DNA of 64,000 bases from Viscum album (lineage: Eukaryota > Streptophyta > Magnoliopsida > Santalales > Viscaceae), in assembly GCA_963277665.1 (NCBI GenBank), contig OY728120.1, forward strand, positions 943,379,195 through 943,443,194. The letters run 5' to 3'. Of this stretch, positions 1 through 13,221 are shown one piece after another. Under the pieces are notes generated by a model. The model saw only the letters and a program-made list of their open reading frames with translations, searched no databases and was not told the DNA's origin. Position numbers and translations under genes: made by a program. Within the stretch, counting starts at the first letter, position 1. Each line of letters starts with the position of its first letter.

Positions 1-1300
1 TCAAATCATATTTAAATGATTTTAATTAATCATTAATGTTTATAATATAGAAATTGAATAATGATGACATGATTAGTATACATATAGGGTTTTAATAAAT
101 ATAATTGACACATACAATGGAAGGAATGACCTCAACCAGTGGGATTGTAAACTATTAATATCATTTATAGGATATTAAAAGGGATATAGAATCTTTTATA
201 TTTACCATTGACCAAGAAAATGACGAGATCCATCAACATAGGCATGATAAAAACTCTTTATAGGATATTTTTATGCTCTTTGAGATCGTGGCCTAAACCA
301 TGTACACAGAACCACACAATGAATGTCCCACCATCGACCACCTTAATTGTAGTGTATTTGGTAGTGTATTAAAATTATATGTATAAATACCCCCCAATAA
401 TATGAATATGTTTATTATTTTTTATTGAATTATTTATATATTTTCATTATATTTTTAAAAAATTATAAATATTTTTTATTTTAATACCATAAAACACAAA
501 TTGTATATTAGGGTAATAAAAAAAGTAAATTGATTAATTAATTTTTTTGGAATTAATGGATTTTTGGAATAAATAATATTTTAATAAAATGTTATTATTA
601 ATTATATTTATACTATATAAATGATAAAACACAACTCATGATGTTAAATTGTTTTTTATATGGGTTTGAGAACTGTTAATGTTAAAAAAACCTGCATTTC
701 ATTATAAATGTTTATTTTATAATTATATGTACAAATTAATATGTTTGTAAAATTATTAATATAAAATAAATATTAGTTTTTGAAATATAAAGGTATAAAT
801 TATACAAGGTAAATTTTATAAAATTTTCATGTTAATCGAATTTTCATGTTAAAATTAAATACCATATAAATATAGTTTTAGTATTATGATATCAGAATGG
901 CCCAAAAGTGATGTAATAAATTATATAAATGGAATAAATGAATGAATATTTTTATATACTAAATATCAAGATATTTAATGTTTATTTTATTAATTATATA
1001 AATCCATTATGAATCCTTCCAAACCATTAATATGTTTTATGGTTTCAAAATCATTTCATTAAGAGTATTACTCCCCTAAACATAATCAATGAAATTATAT
1101 TTCTATGTTTGATCCGTTCTATAGAGACCCTATCTTTTCATATATATAAATTAATAACTTTTTTTTAATACTTATAACATTATATAAATGGATTCCCAAA
1201 AACCATATTAGTTTTGTGCAATTAGAAACATGGAACGTAAACACTAATTTATTAGTGAGCTATATTATCTCCCGCTATATTCTTCATGACTGGAACAATT
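1..1300. other. AT-rich DNA, no gene seen
   Basis: Very AT-rich sequence without a convincing reading frame on either strand. Homology to the R1 repeat could not be followed by eye upstream of about position 1300, because the equivalent place in the second + copy is occupied by the LINE. I see no promoter, RNA gene or terminal repeat here. Confidence 0.6.
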
Positions 1301-3889
1301 CTTAGACCCATCATACCTAATATAGATATTAATAATTCTGGAAAGAAACATAAAAATGGTTGAGCACAAATTCATAGTATGGGTAAACATGGGGGATAAA
1401 TAATCATATTCTTGAGCCTAAGGTTATGATAATGTGATCATAACATTACAATATCATACCCTAAATATCATAAGATCATAAACCTAAATCAGGGAATAAA
1501 TCTTGGGAGTTAATAATAAATGACTAATAAAAAATGAAAAAATTAATCCAATAAATAATAAAAGATGAATAAAATATAGAATCGTGGTAGACCCGTAAGC
1601 ATATAGAATTGCTTTCATGGCATTACTGCCAAGGCCGTCTTAGTAGACAATGTCCACTACTGAAGTAGGATGACTCCCCATTCCAAACATGTATTACAAT
1701 ACAATGTTTACTCCCCATTCATAAACTATAATACGAAAATGAGTTCATTTCTCATTCCATCCCTTAATACTGAAATGAGTCTATTTCTTGTTCAAGTATT
1801 GTCTATCTCTCAAGATGTAAATCATTACCCAATTTATTGGAGCATTATATTTCTCCCACCCATCTCATAATGAAATCATATATGAATGTTCCAAAAAAAT
1901 CATAAAAAATCATATCACAAAAAATGAAATGAAATGGGGATCATAAACATGTAATCATGTCACAACCAAGGGAAAAATATAAAAGTTTTAAAATCATTTT
2001 ATCAAAAGCTTAACATTTGAAAAAAAGAAGATTTCAGACGAATATAACCCATGAATGTGAAATGTGTTCCATATTCATTATTCCATAATATAATATTCAT
2101 GAAAAAATCGAATGGAACCTTTGTTTATTTCCAAGAAGGGAATGATTAACCCTAATATATTCCATCTATGATGAAAAATATTTTAGAAATCTTTTTATAA
2201 ATAATTTCATTTGGATAATATCTATTCTTATTTTAAAAATCATTATTAAAACATAAAAACATTTTAAAAACCATTTTATAGAATATAAATTTTATTTTTA
2301 ATAATTAATGCTTCAAAAACATTTGGAAATATATTTTCATTGAAAATATATATAGATATCATGAAATTGTCTGGAAAATTGTTTTCCATGAATGAATATA
2401 AATGAATCATTAGAACATTTTGAAAAATATTTCTTTGAAAATACATTGAAAAATTATAAATAAGTATTGAAAATAATTTGAAACCCATATTCCTTGAATA
2501 CATATAAATGAGTCATGACAACCATTTGATAACCATTTCTTTGGAAGTACCTTGAAATATTATAAAGATATCTTGAAAACATTTTGAATGACTTTTTAAA
2601 ACGTAAAAAAATTTAAAACCTTATTTTTCAAATACGCTTTAAAATATAAATATATATAATGTTAAGAAAATTTTTTTATTCAAAAACTATAATATTTTAA
2701 TCTTTTAAAGGAATATTCGATGGAAATGTATTCATGAAGGAAGGTAAATTCATACATGTCAAATATTCATTTCATACCCTAAAATGGATTGAGAAGTTCA
2801 TTGACTTGAAAACGAAAAGAATATCTCCTTATTTAAAAATAATTCCCTTTTTAAATAGGTAATTAAAGGTAGAAATATATTTTATTGGTCATAGGATAAT
2901 AATAAAATATTTTTAGAAACATGTTTTTTTGGAAAACATTGAATGAAGGAAGACAAATTTACAACCAAAGAAACCGTATGATCCGGATTTCATAAAACCA
3001 CATTAATAAATATATAATGTATCAAAGAGTATAAAATTGATACAAATACATGAATAAATCACAAATAAACATATGATAATAAATTTAATTAACTTTCATT
3101 ATTTATGGATCAATATATTTCATAAAATTAATCATAATCATTTTTATACTTGAAAAGAAATGATAATGTTACAATAAACTCTTATCACATGGTAATAAGG
3201 GATCATACACTTCGTTTGAGAAATATAAATCACATAATATATAATATATTAGGAAAAGAGGAATATTAATGATATAACATTTCATGTTTAATTATATATA
3301 GCTCATAAAAATTTTGGTCCATAATGAAACATGTTTCTCAAAGAAGGAAAATTGGGACAAAACATTCTTACAGATTTTGTATCATTTGAAATATTAAATC
3401 CATGAAGTAATGATAAATGAATTAATATTTTTATTAAAATAAATTTAAATATAATATTTCTGGAATAAATCCATTTTCACTATATACACCATAAAAAATG
3501 AATGGGTGGTGAATAAATCTAGTATATCCTAGAAATAAAAAAGTGAGATGAAATCCCCTTACATTGTATATTGTCTCACATCTTACTTGATAAAAATTAT
3601 TGTATAATAAATATAATTTTATTAATAATCTATCCCAGAATCATATTTTTATATATAATATCATATATGGTTGTATAATAACTTTATATCACCCTCTATT
3701 TACCATTTATATATTATGGTTTCGCTTTGGGTAATATTTACATTATTCTTCACATGTGAATTAATTTGTTTTATCATTGTCATTAAAAATATTTCAGGAT
3801 TTTCACATTGTAAAACATTATATACATATAATGTTTATTATGTATTTTTAATTCATAATAATCTATAAAATTTTGAAATATGAAATTGA

Positions 3890-4330
3890 ACACATAGTTC
3901 ATGTAGATGGTATGTTATGTGTACGTATGAATCATGTTTCTATTTTCATCATCGTATTAAATGAATGGAAGAAAATAATATATATATATATATACATATA
4001 TAATTAAATTATAATTATAATATGGTGAATATCATATATTTTCACTAAACCCATCATTAATACATTCCATATAGTGTGTGAATGAATCTCATTGCTTTGA
4101 GGGGAGGTAGTCCACACTTCATCAAATAATTTTTTTTTATTTTACACTAAATGGATAGTAAAAATGTATAATTTTAAAAATAAACCTGGAAAAACAAAGT
4201 TATAATGAATAATATATATAACTTATATAAATATATTTTTAATAATAATGTAATACATGGCAGGGGTAGTGGAATAATGTCAATCATTTTTTAGTGAGGT
4301 GGTAGTCCCTTGTACACAAAAAAGTCTATT
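3890..4330 (+). repeat. Three related submotifs ~195 bp apart inside R1a
   Basis: Anchors at about 3909 (GGTATGTTATGTGTACGTA), 4106 (GGTAGTCCACAC) and 4300 (GGTAGTCCCTTGTACAC) share a core like GAGGTGGTAGTNCNCNNGTACG and lie 197 and 194 bp apart. The same triplet occurs in R1b (about 22856, 23049, 23249), in R1c (about 24928, 25125, 25320) and, on the other strand, in R1d and R1e. Function unknown; the spacing is close to a nucleosome repeat. Confidence 0.55.
3975..4003. repeat. TA dinucleotide microsatellite
   Basis: An uninterrupted run of alternating T and A followed by CATATATA within R1a. A shorter TA run sits at the comparable place in R1b near 22930. Confidence 0.8.
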
Positions 4331-5499
4331 CATTACCTATTAGATGGATGTTTTGGAATGTTTAGGTCAAACCCATAGATTAAAAACATTATATATTATT
4401 CTATATACTATTTCTATTATAAAATAAAACAATAAATGGAGTGGAGGGTGGATAAATAAAATAAAAAGAGCTTGAGAGAATATGATACCTCTTAATGGGG
4501 TAACTCCTTTTGGTTTTGTCGAAAAGGAATTCAGGATATTATTACATTATATGGAGAATATTATATGAGTAAGGGAGAGAATTTGGGAGTTTATTTGATT
4601 AGATTTCACGATATCATAGGTTTTTTAATGGTGTTATTAACTAGAAGGTGTCGAGGCCTTTTTATATAGGAGGAGGAGTGACATGCTAATAAATAGTTGA
4701 AGAGAAATTTAATCAAATGTTTTCTATGTTGAAGTGGATCCAATAATGATCCAAATTAGATACATCCTATTATAGGGTTTAAATATTTGCATCAAATGGA
4801 TCTTTTATAATTTTATAGGATTTTATGAGTCTTAAGATTATGGTTTAGAACATTGTTAACATAATTTTTCTTTTCATCATTGTAATTAATTTTAATCCTT
4901 GTCTCTAATAATTTTCTCAAAAACTAAGATGAAATTATTAAGAATTATTCTGATTCCAAGTATGGAGTCCATTTTTAAAATTATAATCATAGAAGTGGCC
5001 TAAATTAATTTAAATTTAATACTACAAATAGGATGACATTGATAGTTTTTAATATAAATATTTTCACAGAATTTCTTTATTTTTATCATTTATTTCGAAG
5101 GGAAATTGTTAAAAATGATCCAAATTGGGTTTATTGCTAAAAATATGATCTATGTAAACTTTAAAAACAACATATAATGTAATTTAACCTTACAAATAAT
5201 TTAGATTAAAAATATGTTTGGAACTGATATTCAGTTTTTTCAATATTCATTAAAAAAATTAATCTTCATAAAAATCTATAAAAAATATACTTTAACCTAA
5301 TTATTATGTCACAAATTAAAAATTTATTTATTAAAAATTAAATCAATAAAAAAAATAAAAAAATGGATTTAAAATATGTTTTATAGAGTTTAGTTCATGA
5401 TTAACAGTGAATTTCTTAAAATTTATCCCAAGCATGGTGCATTAATATAAAATGAATTTTTTGAAATATTTTGTTAAATTATAAATATCAACAATTATT

Positions 5500-8330
5500 A
5501 AATTAATTAAAAAAATATATTACTAAAAAGGACTATGTGATACATTTTATTACACTTCAAATGAATTTCTTTACTAAAATTCATCTGGGTTATCGAAGGC
5601 TTAATAATTGAACATTTCATTTGAATAAACATACATTATACAATTGGATACTAAAACTTCCATTAAAAAGGTAATGTTGGAACCATAATGGTTACCAAAA
5701 GTAATATATAACTAGGCTTCCACATTATAGAACATAGGATGTGAGTGAAGATTGAAAATAGAGGGGAAAAAATATTATTAGGGAGTGATTGAGGTCATAA
5801 AAAAATAACTGAATGATCAAACAGAAGTTTTGGACCTCAAATACATAAATATGTGATGACTTAAGAGGACATAGATTCATCAAAAATTAAAGTATTAGAA
5901 CAATTTTATTGATTATTATCCTCTAATTGATTAATTTTTTTATTGACCAAGAATATAAGGAAATATTCTTTCATGATCTATTTCTAAAAAAATTATTCTT
6001 TGGTTGTGCTTTTAACTATTTCTTATTTGTATGTTAATTTATGATATGGATGTCCCAGAATTATTTTTGACTCCCGAAGCACAAAAATAAACATTTAGTA
6101 GATATTAACTCCCGTAAAAGTATTAAATTTCTAACCATTTATCAATAAATAATATTATAAATCAATTAGGTTAATACATTATTCTCTAAATATAAAAAAT
6201 AACACTTTTAATTCATCATAATTAATTATTTATGAAAAATAACTATACATTAAATAGGACGTTGTGTAGACAACTGGTAGGAATGAAACCCTTTTTTCAT
6301 TCAGACATGGGTTCAAGAACAACATCCATTCCATATTTGATTGGTTTTCACGCAATATAAATGATTTTGTTTTCTTAAACCACACTAATATACATTCCAA
6401 ATTAAATATGATTGAAATTATTGATATAATGGTAACCACTAAATAGATTTTTAACAATGGTTTTCAATACAATATCAACAAAAATGTACTTCCTCCAATG
6501 TTTTCATTAAACTTCTCATGAACGGTTAACCTTTAAACCATTCTTAAGTTTAAAATTATAAAATATTAGAAAAATATATATGAAATGATCACAACATTGA
6601 TCCCACATATATCAAAAAGAATATCTTGGTTGTCCCATTTGAAACATGTGAATACACTCATGGTAACTTCTCTTGAAACATGGTAACAACATAAATGACC
6701 ATAAATAATATTGTAAACCATTTATAGTTCCTTATTCTAATAATTACTAGATATATTCTTTAAATCCTATAATTTTTATACACCATCCTTTATAACGTAG
6801 ATAACTTTGTCAAAAAATCCATTATTTGTTCATTGGTAATCAATACAGTGTAATATACTTGATTATAATGAATATATCATTATACATAAAAATACACATA
6901 ATATAGGGAACATATCAAGGGTTACCTTCCCATATTCAAAATATCACCATGTCATCAAATCACATTACAAGTCCAACAAGAACATTTAATACAAACATTT
7001 AAATACTAAGAAAAAACATATACAGGAAACTCTTTATATATATCATGATTTATATACAATTATTCTTTAAATTAAAATACATAAAAACATTTATTATTAT
7101 TCTTTATACATAACCCATAAGAATTATACATTATATATTTAATCAATACCTCTTTACCTTATCCATAAAAACATTTATTATTATTAGATATTATCTTTTG
7201 GATTTCATCTATAGTGTCATCATCATCCAAAATATAACCATTACTTGTACCACCTCATTTAATATATCCAAATTCTTTCCCTTTGGACATTGATATTAAT
7301 AATGAAAATTCAATCCACACTTAAATCATTTTACCCTTAGTGATATATTATGGAAGATAATGTTCTCATCAATTTTCCTAACCAAACACATCATTTTTTC
7401 ATTTTAGTTACTAGATTTATGCCTATATTTTCCATAGTAAAATACATACATGTTCTTCTAGGAGATTCACATAGGTGATTATTTCCACATTCCAGACAGA
7501 ATGGTTAAAAAATCTTCTTTATTCTATCGTCTATATTACACAAACTCTAAATGAAGCCTTTCCATATATTCCTTGTTATGTCCAATAGTTGGTTAAGATA
7601 CACATTATTGATAATGTTCCTTGAAATGTTATTAGGGATTATTACACTATTATTCACTCTAGTGATAATCCAGTTGGAATTATCATCAATAGATTTTCTA
7701 TCACATTCAATGTTAATGTTGTTCCTTACAATTCTTCTATTGAATTATAGAATCATAATTTGAGAATATCCTATTATTGTAGAAAACCACATTTTCATGA
7801 AAATAATTAATAATGGGATGTTTCAATCATGAAACATTTCTTAATCAATGACACCCCATGTTCATCCTTGTTTATTCATATCCAACATATTTTTAAACCC
7901 TTCACAAAGGTTCATGAATAGTTTTATTAAATTCCAAGGCATATCCCCCATGAGTGTCAAACCAAGTATGCAAGAAGGCCAATTGTCTTATAACAGATTA
8001 CTATGGGATAGGCCCAAAACATCTTGTTGGATATGTTACCACTAGTTATAGATGTCAGATAGCCATAACCACATGATGAATCATGACAAGGATGTATTTC
8101 AAGGACACAACTAACTCTATCTGTTACCAAAATTCCTTGATATTTTATTAAATGTTAACTCACCCTTATTTTTTTCCTTAGTGGGATACCAATACATATG
8201 CCTATATATAATCTTAGGGATATCACTAAATTATTCAGATACATGTTCCCAAAGGTTATCTAAAACTTTTCTTTGATACTAACTATAGATACCCACACTT
8301 TTCATACATTAATATTGAATCATCATCATG
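5500..8330. other. AT-rich spacer between R1a and the LINE
   Basis: No gene can be supported. A minus-strand frame at 6230-6457 and a + frame at 7551-7763 look like chance hydrophobic translations of AT-rich DNA. The only hint of coding origin is a cysteine-rich minus-strand stretch near 7480-7540, listed separately. The T-run at about 8166-8178 lies where the poly(A) tail of the minus-strand LINE could be, but it is short. Confidence 0.5.
7440..7545 (-). pseudogene. Possible gag zinc-knuckle remnant
   Basis: Read on the minus strand, this stretch gives C-x2-CGNNHL-x-E followed about seven residues later by another Cys. This resembles the paired zinc fingers in gag of Tekay/Del-type Ty3-gypsy elements, where C-x2-CG-x2-H-x-GEC is followed by C-x2-CG-x4-H-x4-C. 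Only the first half is recognisable, the second finger is lost, and no protease or RT was found just downstream at lower coordinates. The flanks hold stops in every frame. It may be a piece of a second, older gypsy element, or a coincidence. Confidence 0.25.
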
Positions 8331-8399
8331 ATCATATAAAATTTTATTCAAAAACGTAATTATAGTATACAAGGCCCACATTTGTGGGAAAGGAGAAAC

Positions 8400-8870
8400 A
8401 GACTAAGTGGGTCTAATATGATGGAGACCTTGACCTTCCCCTCTCGGGATATTAATCACTATTAGCATCAGGCTCTGAGAGTTGTGAAAAAATAATCTAT
8501 CTGGCGCTAGAATGTCATGAAATACCAATTAGTGTGCTACCTTATTAACTTACAACCACATATAGGACACATTGGTGTATGAGCTGAGAAGACCATGAAA
8601 CTTACAAGAAATTTATACTATTGACCATGGATTGTCTCCAAGACTACGGAGATCACTGTGAACCACCATTGAGTCAGTTTCAGCTTCCATGGGATCCATT
8701 TGTCTCTGACAGCACATTAAAATACCTGTAAGCATGGCCTTGGCTTCATCCAAAAGTGAGTTACCATACCCCATAAGAATAGGAAAACCTAGGATGACCA
8801 TCACAGTGTAGTCACAAACAATTCCTCTGCTACTCATGTCTATAAAAATGCATTAACCATATGTATTGAG
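8400..8870 (-). pseudogene. LINE RNase H domain and C-terminal tail remnant
   Basis: The 74-codon minus-strand frame 8837-8613 begins with MSSRGIV, equivalent to DGSSxGNPG, continues with DEAKAMLTGILMCC matching the AEAxALxxGLxxC helix, then AETDSMVVHSDL and PWSI, matching VETDSxxxVxxW and PWxI. The second and third acidic residues (E of DEA, D of ETDS at 8670-8681) are present; the first Asp region is altered. Further down the tail (about 8560-8410), in another frame, NKVAH then IINIPREGKVKV and LDPLSLF fit the usual ending NxVADxLAxx...LPxxxxxLxxLDxxGLPxxR. RNase H at the C-terminus is typical of a subset of plant L1 elements. Confidence 0.8.
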
Positions 8871-8879
8871 ATTTATCCC

Positions 8880-10380
8880 CTGAGGAGTAGGATTCCACAT
8901 TACCCATTTACTGGTGATATTGAAAGTAATGTATCAGAGGTCACAAATGATTAGGTTTAGTTGTTACAGTATAGGGTCCTCCCTGCAAATGCTGGGAGCC
9001 TTGACCATGTCATGAAGAAACACATTGATTCTAGAAATGATAACTCGGGTAGATGAAACCACCCCATCATAGATGTACTTATTTTGTGCTTTCTATAGAC
9101 ACCAACATCATGTATGAAGCATGAGGGAGTGTGCCTTTCCATTTGGACACACCTCACATGAGATGTGGAACTATAAAACCCCGAAGGGCTCATCTACAAT
9201 GGTTGAAATGGAAACTACAGTAAAATCACCAAAAAAGTCCCAAACTCTTGGACCCATTCACTGTTGATGAACAAATGAACTGAAGTCTCCTCTCACCTAC
9301 TCCTATAGTAGAAACACCTCAAAGCCATGATCACACCACATTGTCTAACATTTTCATCATGGGGATTGTCTCTATTACGAACTCTCCAAAGGAGAAAATT
9401 ATATTTTGTAGGGATAGATATGTCTAATAACACCTCATTCTAGTAATCTTCTCTGAGATTCATGTCAAGAATATTGTTATAATAATTTATGGAGAATGAT
9501 CCCAAGGAATATGTGGTGAACAAACAATATCATGGGATGTAGAGAGCTCAATAAAATAGAAAACCTCTAACTGGTTCTTTTCAAGATCTGAATTAATGAA
9601 CGATAGATAATGGCTAGCCTCCATAAATAATATATCAGTAATAGGGAATCTCAGGTCGCCAATGGCCTCACTGCAACACTTTTCATGCCAGAAAGAGATA
9701 GTTCCTGCACCAATGAACCATCATATATGATGTTTGAGAGAAAAGACCAGAGGGGAAATCACATACCAACGAGATGAGGTTTTTTCACCAGGAACAACCC
9801 CATCCCCAAAAAAATCATATGTGTATAGACTGCCCCTACAACGTGCACTACTCCAACAATTCCGAAGACATATTTTCATTCTTGCGTATAAGTATAGAAT
9901 GATGATTGATGATTTTAATAACCACTTCAATGCTCGACCTCTCAATTTAGAATGAAGTCACACAATGCTATTTTCCATCAAACATGTGATCCTATAATAA
10001 GCATGGGAGAACCTTGTCTAGATTTCTGATGCTTCCCTTCTAGAATTTAATGGAAAAAAGTTCATGGATTGAGGTCGTAAAGAGAAAAATGATAACCAGT
10101 GTGATACAACCCCCAAAGGACAGGTCCTTGTTTATTTAGTTGAGGACCATCTATGTGATTCTACAAAAAAGGGTATCGAATTCACAGATCTATAGGTTTT
10201 TTAACGATAGGGGTAGCTCTGATGTAAACCATAATATCATCATCCTATTTCATATACAATGTGATACTCACTTAAAATATATCATTGTCTAAACACATAT
10301 TGGATATTAAGAATCTAATCTAATTCTTATTGACGAATTTCCCTCTCTAGTGGCAATAGGCTTCAAAGGCCCTCTTCATA
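8880..10380 (-). pseudogene. LINE region between RT and RNase H (thumb and zf-RVT linker)
   Basis: This stretch lies between the FIDD motif and RNase H and has the length of the RT thumb plus cysteine-rich linker of plant LINEs. Frames at 9945-9721 and 9193-8957 survive; the latter holds a few Cys and His residues that may derive from the zf-RVT segment, but the pattern is too eroded to name the residues. No independent gene is seen. Assignment rests mainly on position. Confidence 0.45.
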
Positions 10381-10800
10381 CCACTCACTGGCCTACTCGA
10401 CACATTGATGATTACGATGGAATCATCTATGAACATGATGTGTGACATAGATGGAAGTCACATTCTTCAAAATATTTAAATAATATCACTACTACATATT
10501 CTATATTTATTGAGGCGACTATGAATATCTTGGGTAATTATTAAGATGCTTGGAGAGATGTGTCTCCCTTGAGAAGACCCCAAAATACCATTAATAATAA
10601 AAAAATCCCATGAAGATAATTGACATCCATGCTGAGCCAAAAAAAATAATATAATATCAATATTCCATAGAGACAAGACCTTACCTAGGAGAACTATTTT
10701 GATGAATCCCTATTCGAAGCAGTTGTAATCCTCGACAATATGAAGCTTGATTTCAAAGATAGAACAACGAGATTCCAAGTTAATGTCTCTAATTATTTTT
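10380..10800 (-). pseudogene. LINE reverse transcriptase palm remnant
   Basis: Three conserved RT blocks appear in order on the minus strand. Near 10755-10700, IKLHIVEDYNCFE is equivalent to IKLDMxKAYDRVxW; the first catalytic Asp is changed to His (about 10746). In the 66-codon frame 10676-10476, INGILGSSQGRHISPSIL matches INGxxxGxxxSxRGLRQGDPLSPxLF. At about 10419-10445, MSHIMFIDDSIVI matches xSHLLFADDTLxF; the two active-site Asp residues of FADD are kept (codons at 10422-10433) although Ala has become Ile. The blocks lie in different frames and contain stops. The RT copies the LINE RNA at the nicked target; here it is a fossil. Confidence 0.9.
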
Positions 10801-11899
10801 TGGGCCAATGATATCTCCCATGGAAATAACTACACCTCACAAAACACTGTTCTTCTAGAAAAATACATTTGACAATATTGATGGTAAATTTTGAATTTAT
10901 GATGTCGGTGAGGATATTATAAGGGATGTTTCATATGCTGATTGGGATGAAATTCACAATAAAAGAGGGGGACATATACTTGTGGATGAGAAAAGAGAGG
11001 TTGTGCATGCAATGTAAGGAAACAAAAATCCACAAAAGAAGTCCTATATCGCCACTATGATTTCACATTTCACTGTCTCCCAAAAATCATTACAAAAATA
11101 TATATAGAATCTATCCGGACAAACCACACTATAAGATTCTAGATTCTACATGGCCTCATGAATTTCATCTTCCTGAGGAATGGAACTTATGGTCGCGTTG
11201 TCTCGAACCATGAATGTGGATTAAACAACATAAAAAAACCATTATCATCCTATATTAACTTAGGAATCAGTTAATGTGAGGTCCAGTATGTCTATATAAA
11301 AAATGAGAGCTTGCTAACTCCCCAATCACCTCCCTATTGTTAGAAAAATATCCACCCTAAAACTGGATAATCATATTGTCCCACCTTTTTCCTTCCATAA
11401 TACACACATGGTAGTAATAAATGTTCTTATCTGTCTCTTTAATACACTAGATTGTTTCATCCTCTCTTTCTTCACGTTCCTATCTCAGAAGCATGCCCAT
11501 AAAATCCGCCATTCTGATGGAAAGATCCATAGAGATTCGTTCATCCCAATACTCTTTAAGATTCCATTCAGGTCGGTTTACATCAAACATTGCCAAATCA
11601 AAAGCTCAGTAAGATAAGTGGTTATCCTTTTACCACACCATGAGCCTTGATTTAAGCCAGTGGAGTATTAATTGAAAGGCTGACCATTTGTTCATATAGA
11701 TTGGGTGATATAATGTGGTTCTCATCAAATTATTATAACATAGGAAACTACCCATTGTAGATTGAAATGAAAATGAGCATGATTATCATACACAGAAGAA
11801 AAGAGAAAGTAGTATCAGGGAATGTTCTGAGATACATCAAGATAAATAGTCACTCAAGTACTAGGGTACACATATTAGGTATTCACATTTTCTAAGACT

Positions 11900-12480
11900 T
11901 GATCCATATGACTTCATGACCTCTAGTTCCACAGTTAGTTTTAAACTACCTGAAACAGCCACCTACGAATCCAATATCATTAATACTTAGGACCACCAAG
12001 AATTTGAAAAATATGAGGCTTTCATGCCTATTGAAAGTCCCATGACCCTTCCTCTCCGCTGGATTCACAACAACGTTGAAGTCCCCAATAGAAAACCAAG
12101 GGAGTTTTTGAGGATCAAATGCATTAAGATCTTCCCAATATGATTCCATATGATGAGAATCACATCATCCATAGATAAAGGAAATGATGAAGGAGTGAGG
12201 ACCTTGGGAAACCTCCACTATAATGAACTGGACGTCCACACGATAGAAAATTATAGAAGAACTCAGATTCCATCAAATCCTGATGTGCTTGTTGGCTGGT
12301 TCATCATGCATGAATCCATACATAATAATTTTTCTAGAGAACTTAGTGATTATTCATGATGGTTTTGTGTGATAGACAATGGAAATGATTGAAACCATGT
12401 TTTTGGGAATCTCGGAGGCCACATAGTCCATTTTAATTTGATCCCCAACACCTTAGGAATTCTATATGGGCTTAGAATTC
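11900..12480 (-). pseudogene. LINE AP-type endonuclease domain remnant
   Basis: A 67-codon minus-strand frame (12149-11946) contains PWFSIGDFNVVVNPAERKG, followed by R-x2-SLIFFKF and INDIGFVGG. This is the hallmark of plant LINE endonucleases, PWxxIGDFNExxxxxEKxGG then F-x-Fx2-x2-L-x-DLGFxG. The GDFN motif with its catalytic Asp and Asn (about 12075-12086) is intact. Before it, in another frame, comes FIISFIYG then W-x2-LN, matching FxxxxVYGSPxxxxRxxLWxxL. A first motif resembling the N-terminal WNCRG is only faintly visible near 12470. The enzyme nicks target DNA to prime reverse transcription; the frame changes between its parts make this copy inactive. Confidence 0.85.
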
Positions 12481-13221
12481 ATTGAGAGAAGAGGGATATG
12501 GGACTCAACATAGATTTCATAGCCTTATAAAAGTGGGAGAATACCCACCCCTTTGTTATCCTTGATTGAGATCGAGTACACACACATTTTTTATTAGTCC
12601 TGGACACAATATATAGACTTTCAAAGCCATGGAGAAGGTAGAAAAATTGGTTGTGAAACCTAGTAAATATTGAGACATCCTTGGAAAACTATCATCATTC
12701 CATTTGACATATCCAAATGCTTGATCTCGGATTCGATTTGATTCGGAGAGAGGAGGAGATCCCTCGAATGAGAAGTCCAAAGGAACTATTTTCAAAGACT
12801 ATTCGGTCGATCCATGACCACTTTGACGATGATATAAACCATGCGGGAAAGGGGGGAAAATGTAGCAGACCACGGAAAAGGATAATAGATGATAAGAGGG
12901 TCCCAACCTTTTTAGATATTCCCATCGGGAAAAAGGGCACCAGGTCCCTACATAGCACATTGGTTTCCTCTAGCATTAGATCAGAAAGATGCTTTGATTC
13001 CAAAAACTATTGAGAATCAAACGTAACATTACCATGTGTTGGAGCCACCACATAATTCGAACCTACATGGTCAACATCAATAAGGGTGAATAAATAACTA
13101 TATTTTTAATTATTGGAGCCAGTCAATGAAGTCTACCATAGAAAATAATTCAACAAACTTGTAAGGAGTTCCCCTGAAATAGGCAATGGGAATAAAAGTG
13201 CAAGAAAATAGGTTAAGTGAT

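Larger units (their letters stand above)
1300..5500 (+). repeat. R1a: first copy of a ~4.2 kb non-coding dispersed repeat
   Basis: This block matches 13940-24480 once the two insertions in that copy are removed. Paired landmarks: TAGACCCATCATACC at about 1305 and TAGAACCCATCTTATAC at about 13950; the ATGAAATGGGGATCATAAACATG stretch near 1930 and its counterpart near 15950; GGGATCATACACTTC near 3200 and 22150; GTGGTGAATAAATC near 3510 and 22450. No protein motif is recognisable on either strand. Length without insertions is close to 4.2 kb in both copies. It could be a long LTR, a solo LTR or an LTR-less repeat; terminal TG/CA and a target duplication were not found, so its class stays open. 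Edges are approximate. Confidence 0.75.

Noticed and set aside
7551..7763. Hydrophobic 70-codon + frame as a membrane protein
   Set aside because: Leu/Ile/Phe-rich products are expected from T-rich random frames; no start context, no neighbours, no homology seen.
9734..9955. 73-codon + frame
   Set aside because: Antisense to the LINE RT-RNase H linker, with no motif of its own.
12717..13013. 98-codon + frame with charged, protein-like text
   Set aside because: It is antisense to the LINE between ORF1 and the endonuclease; the frame is a by-product of the opposite coding strand.
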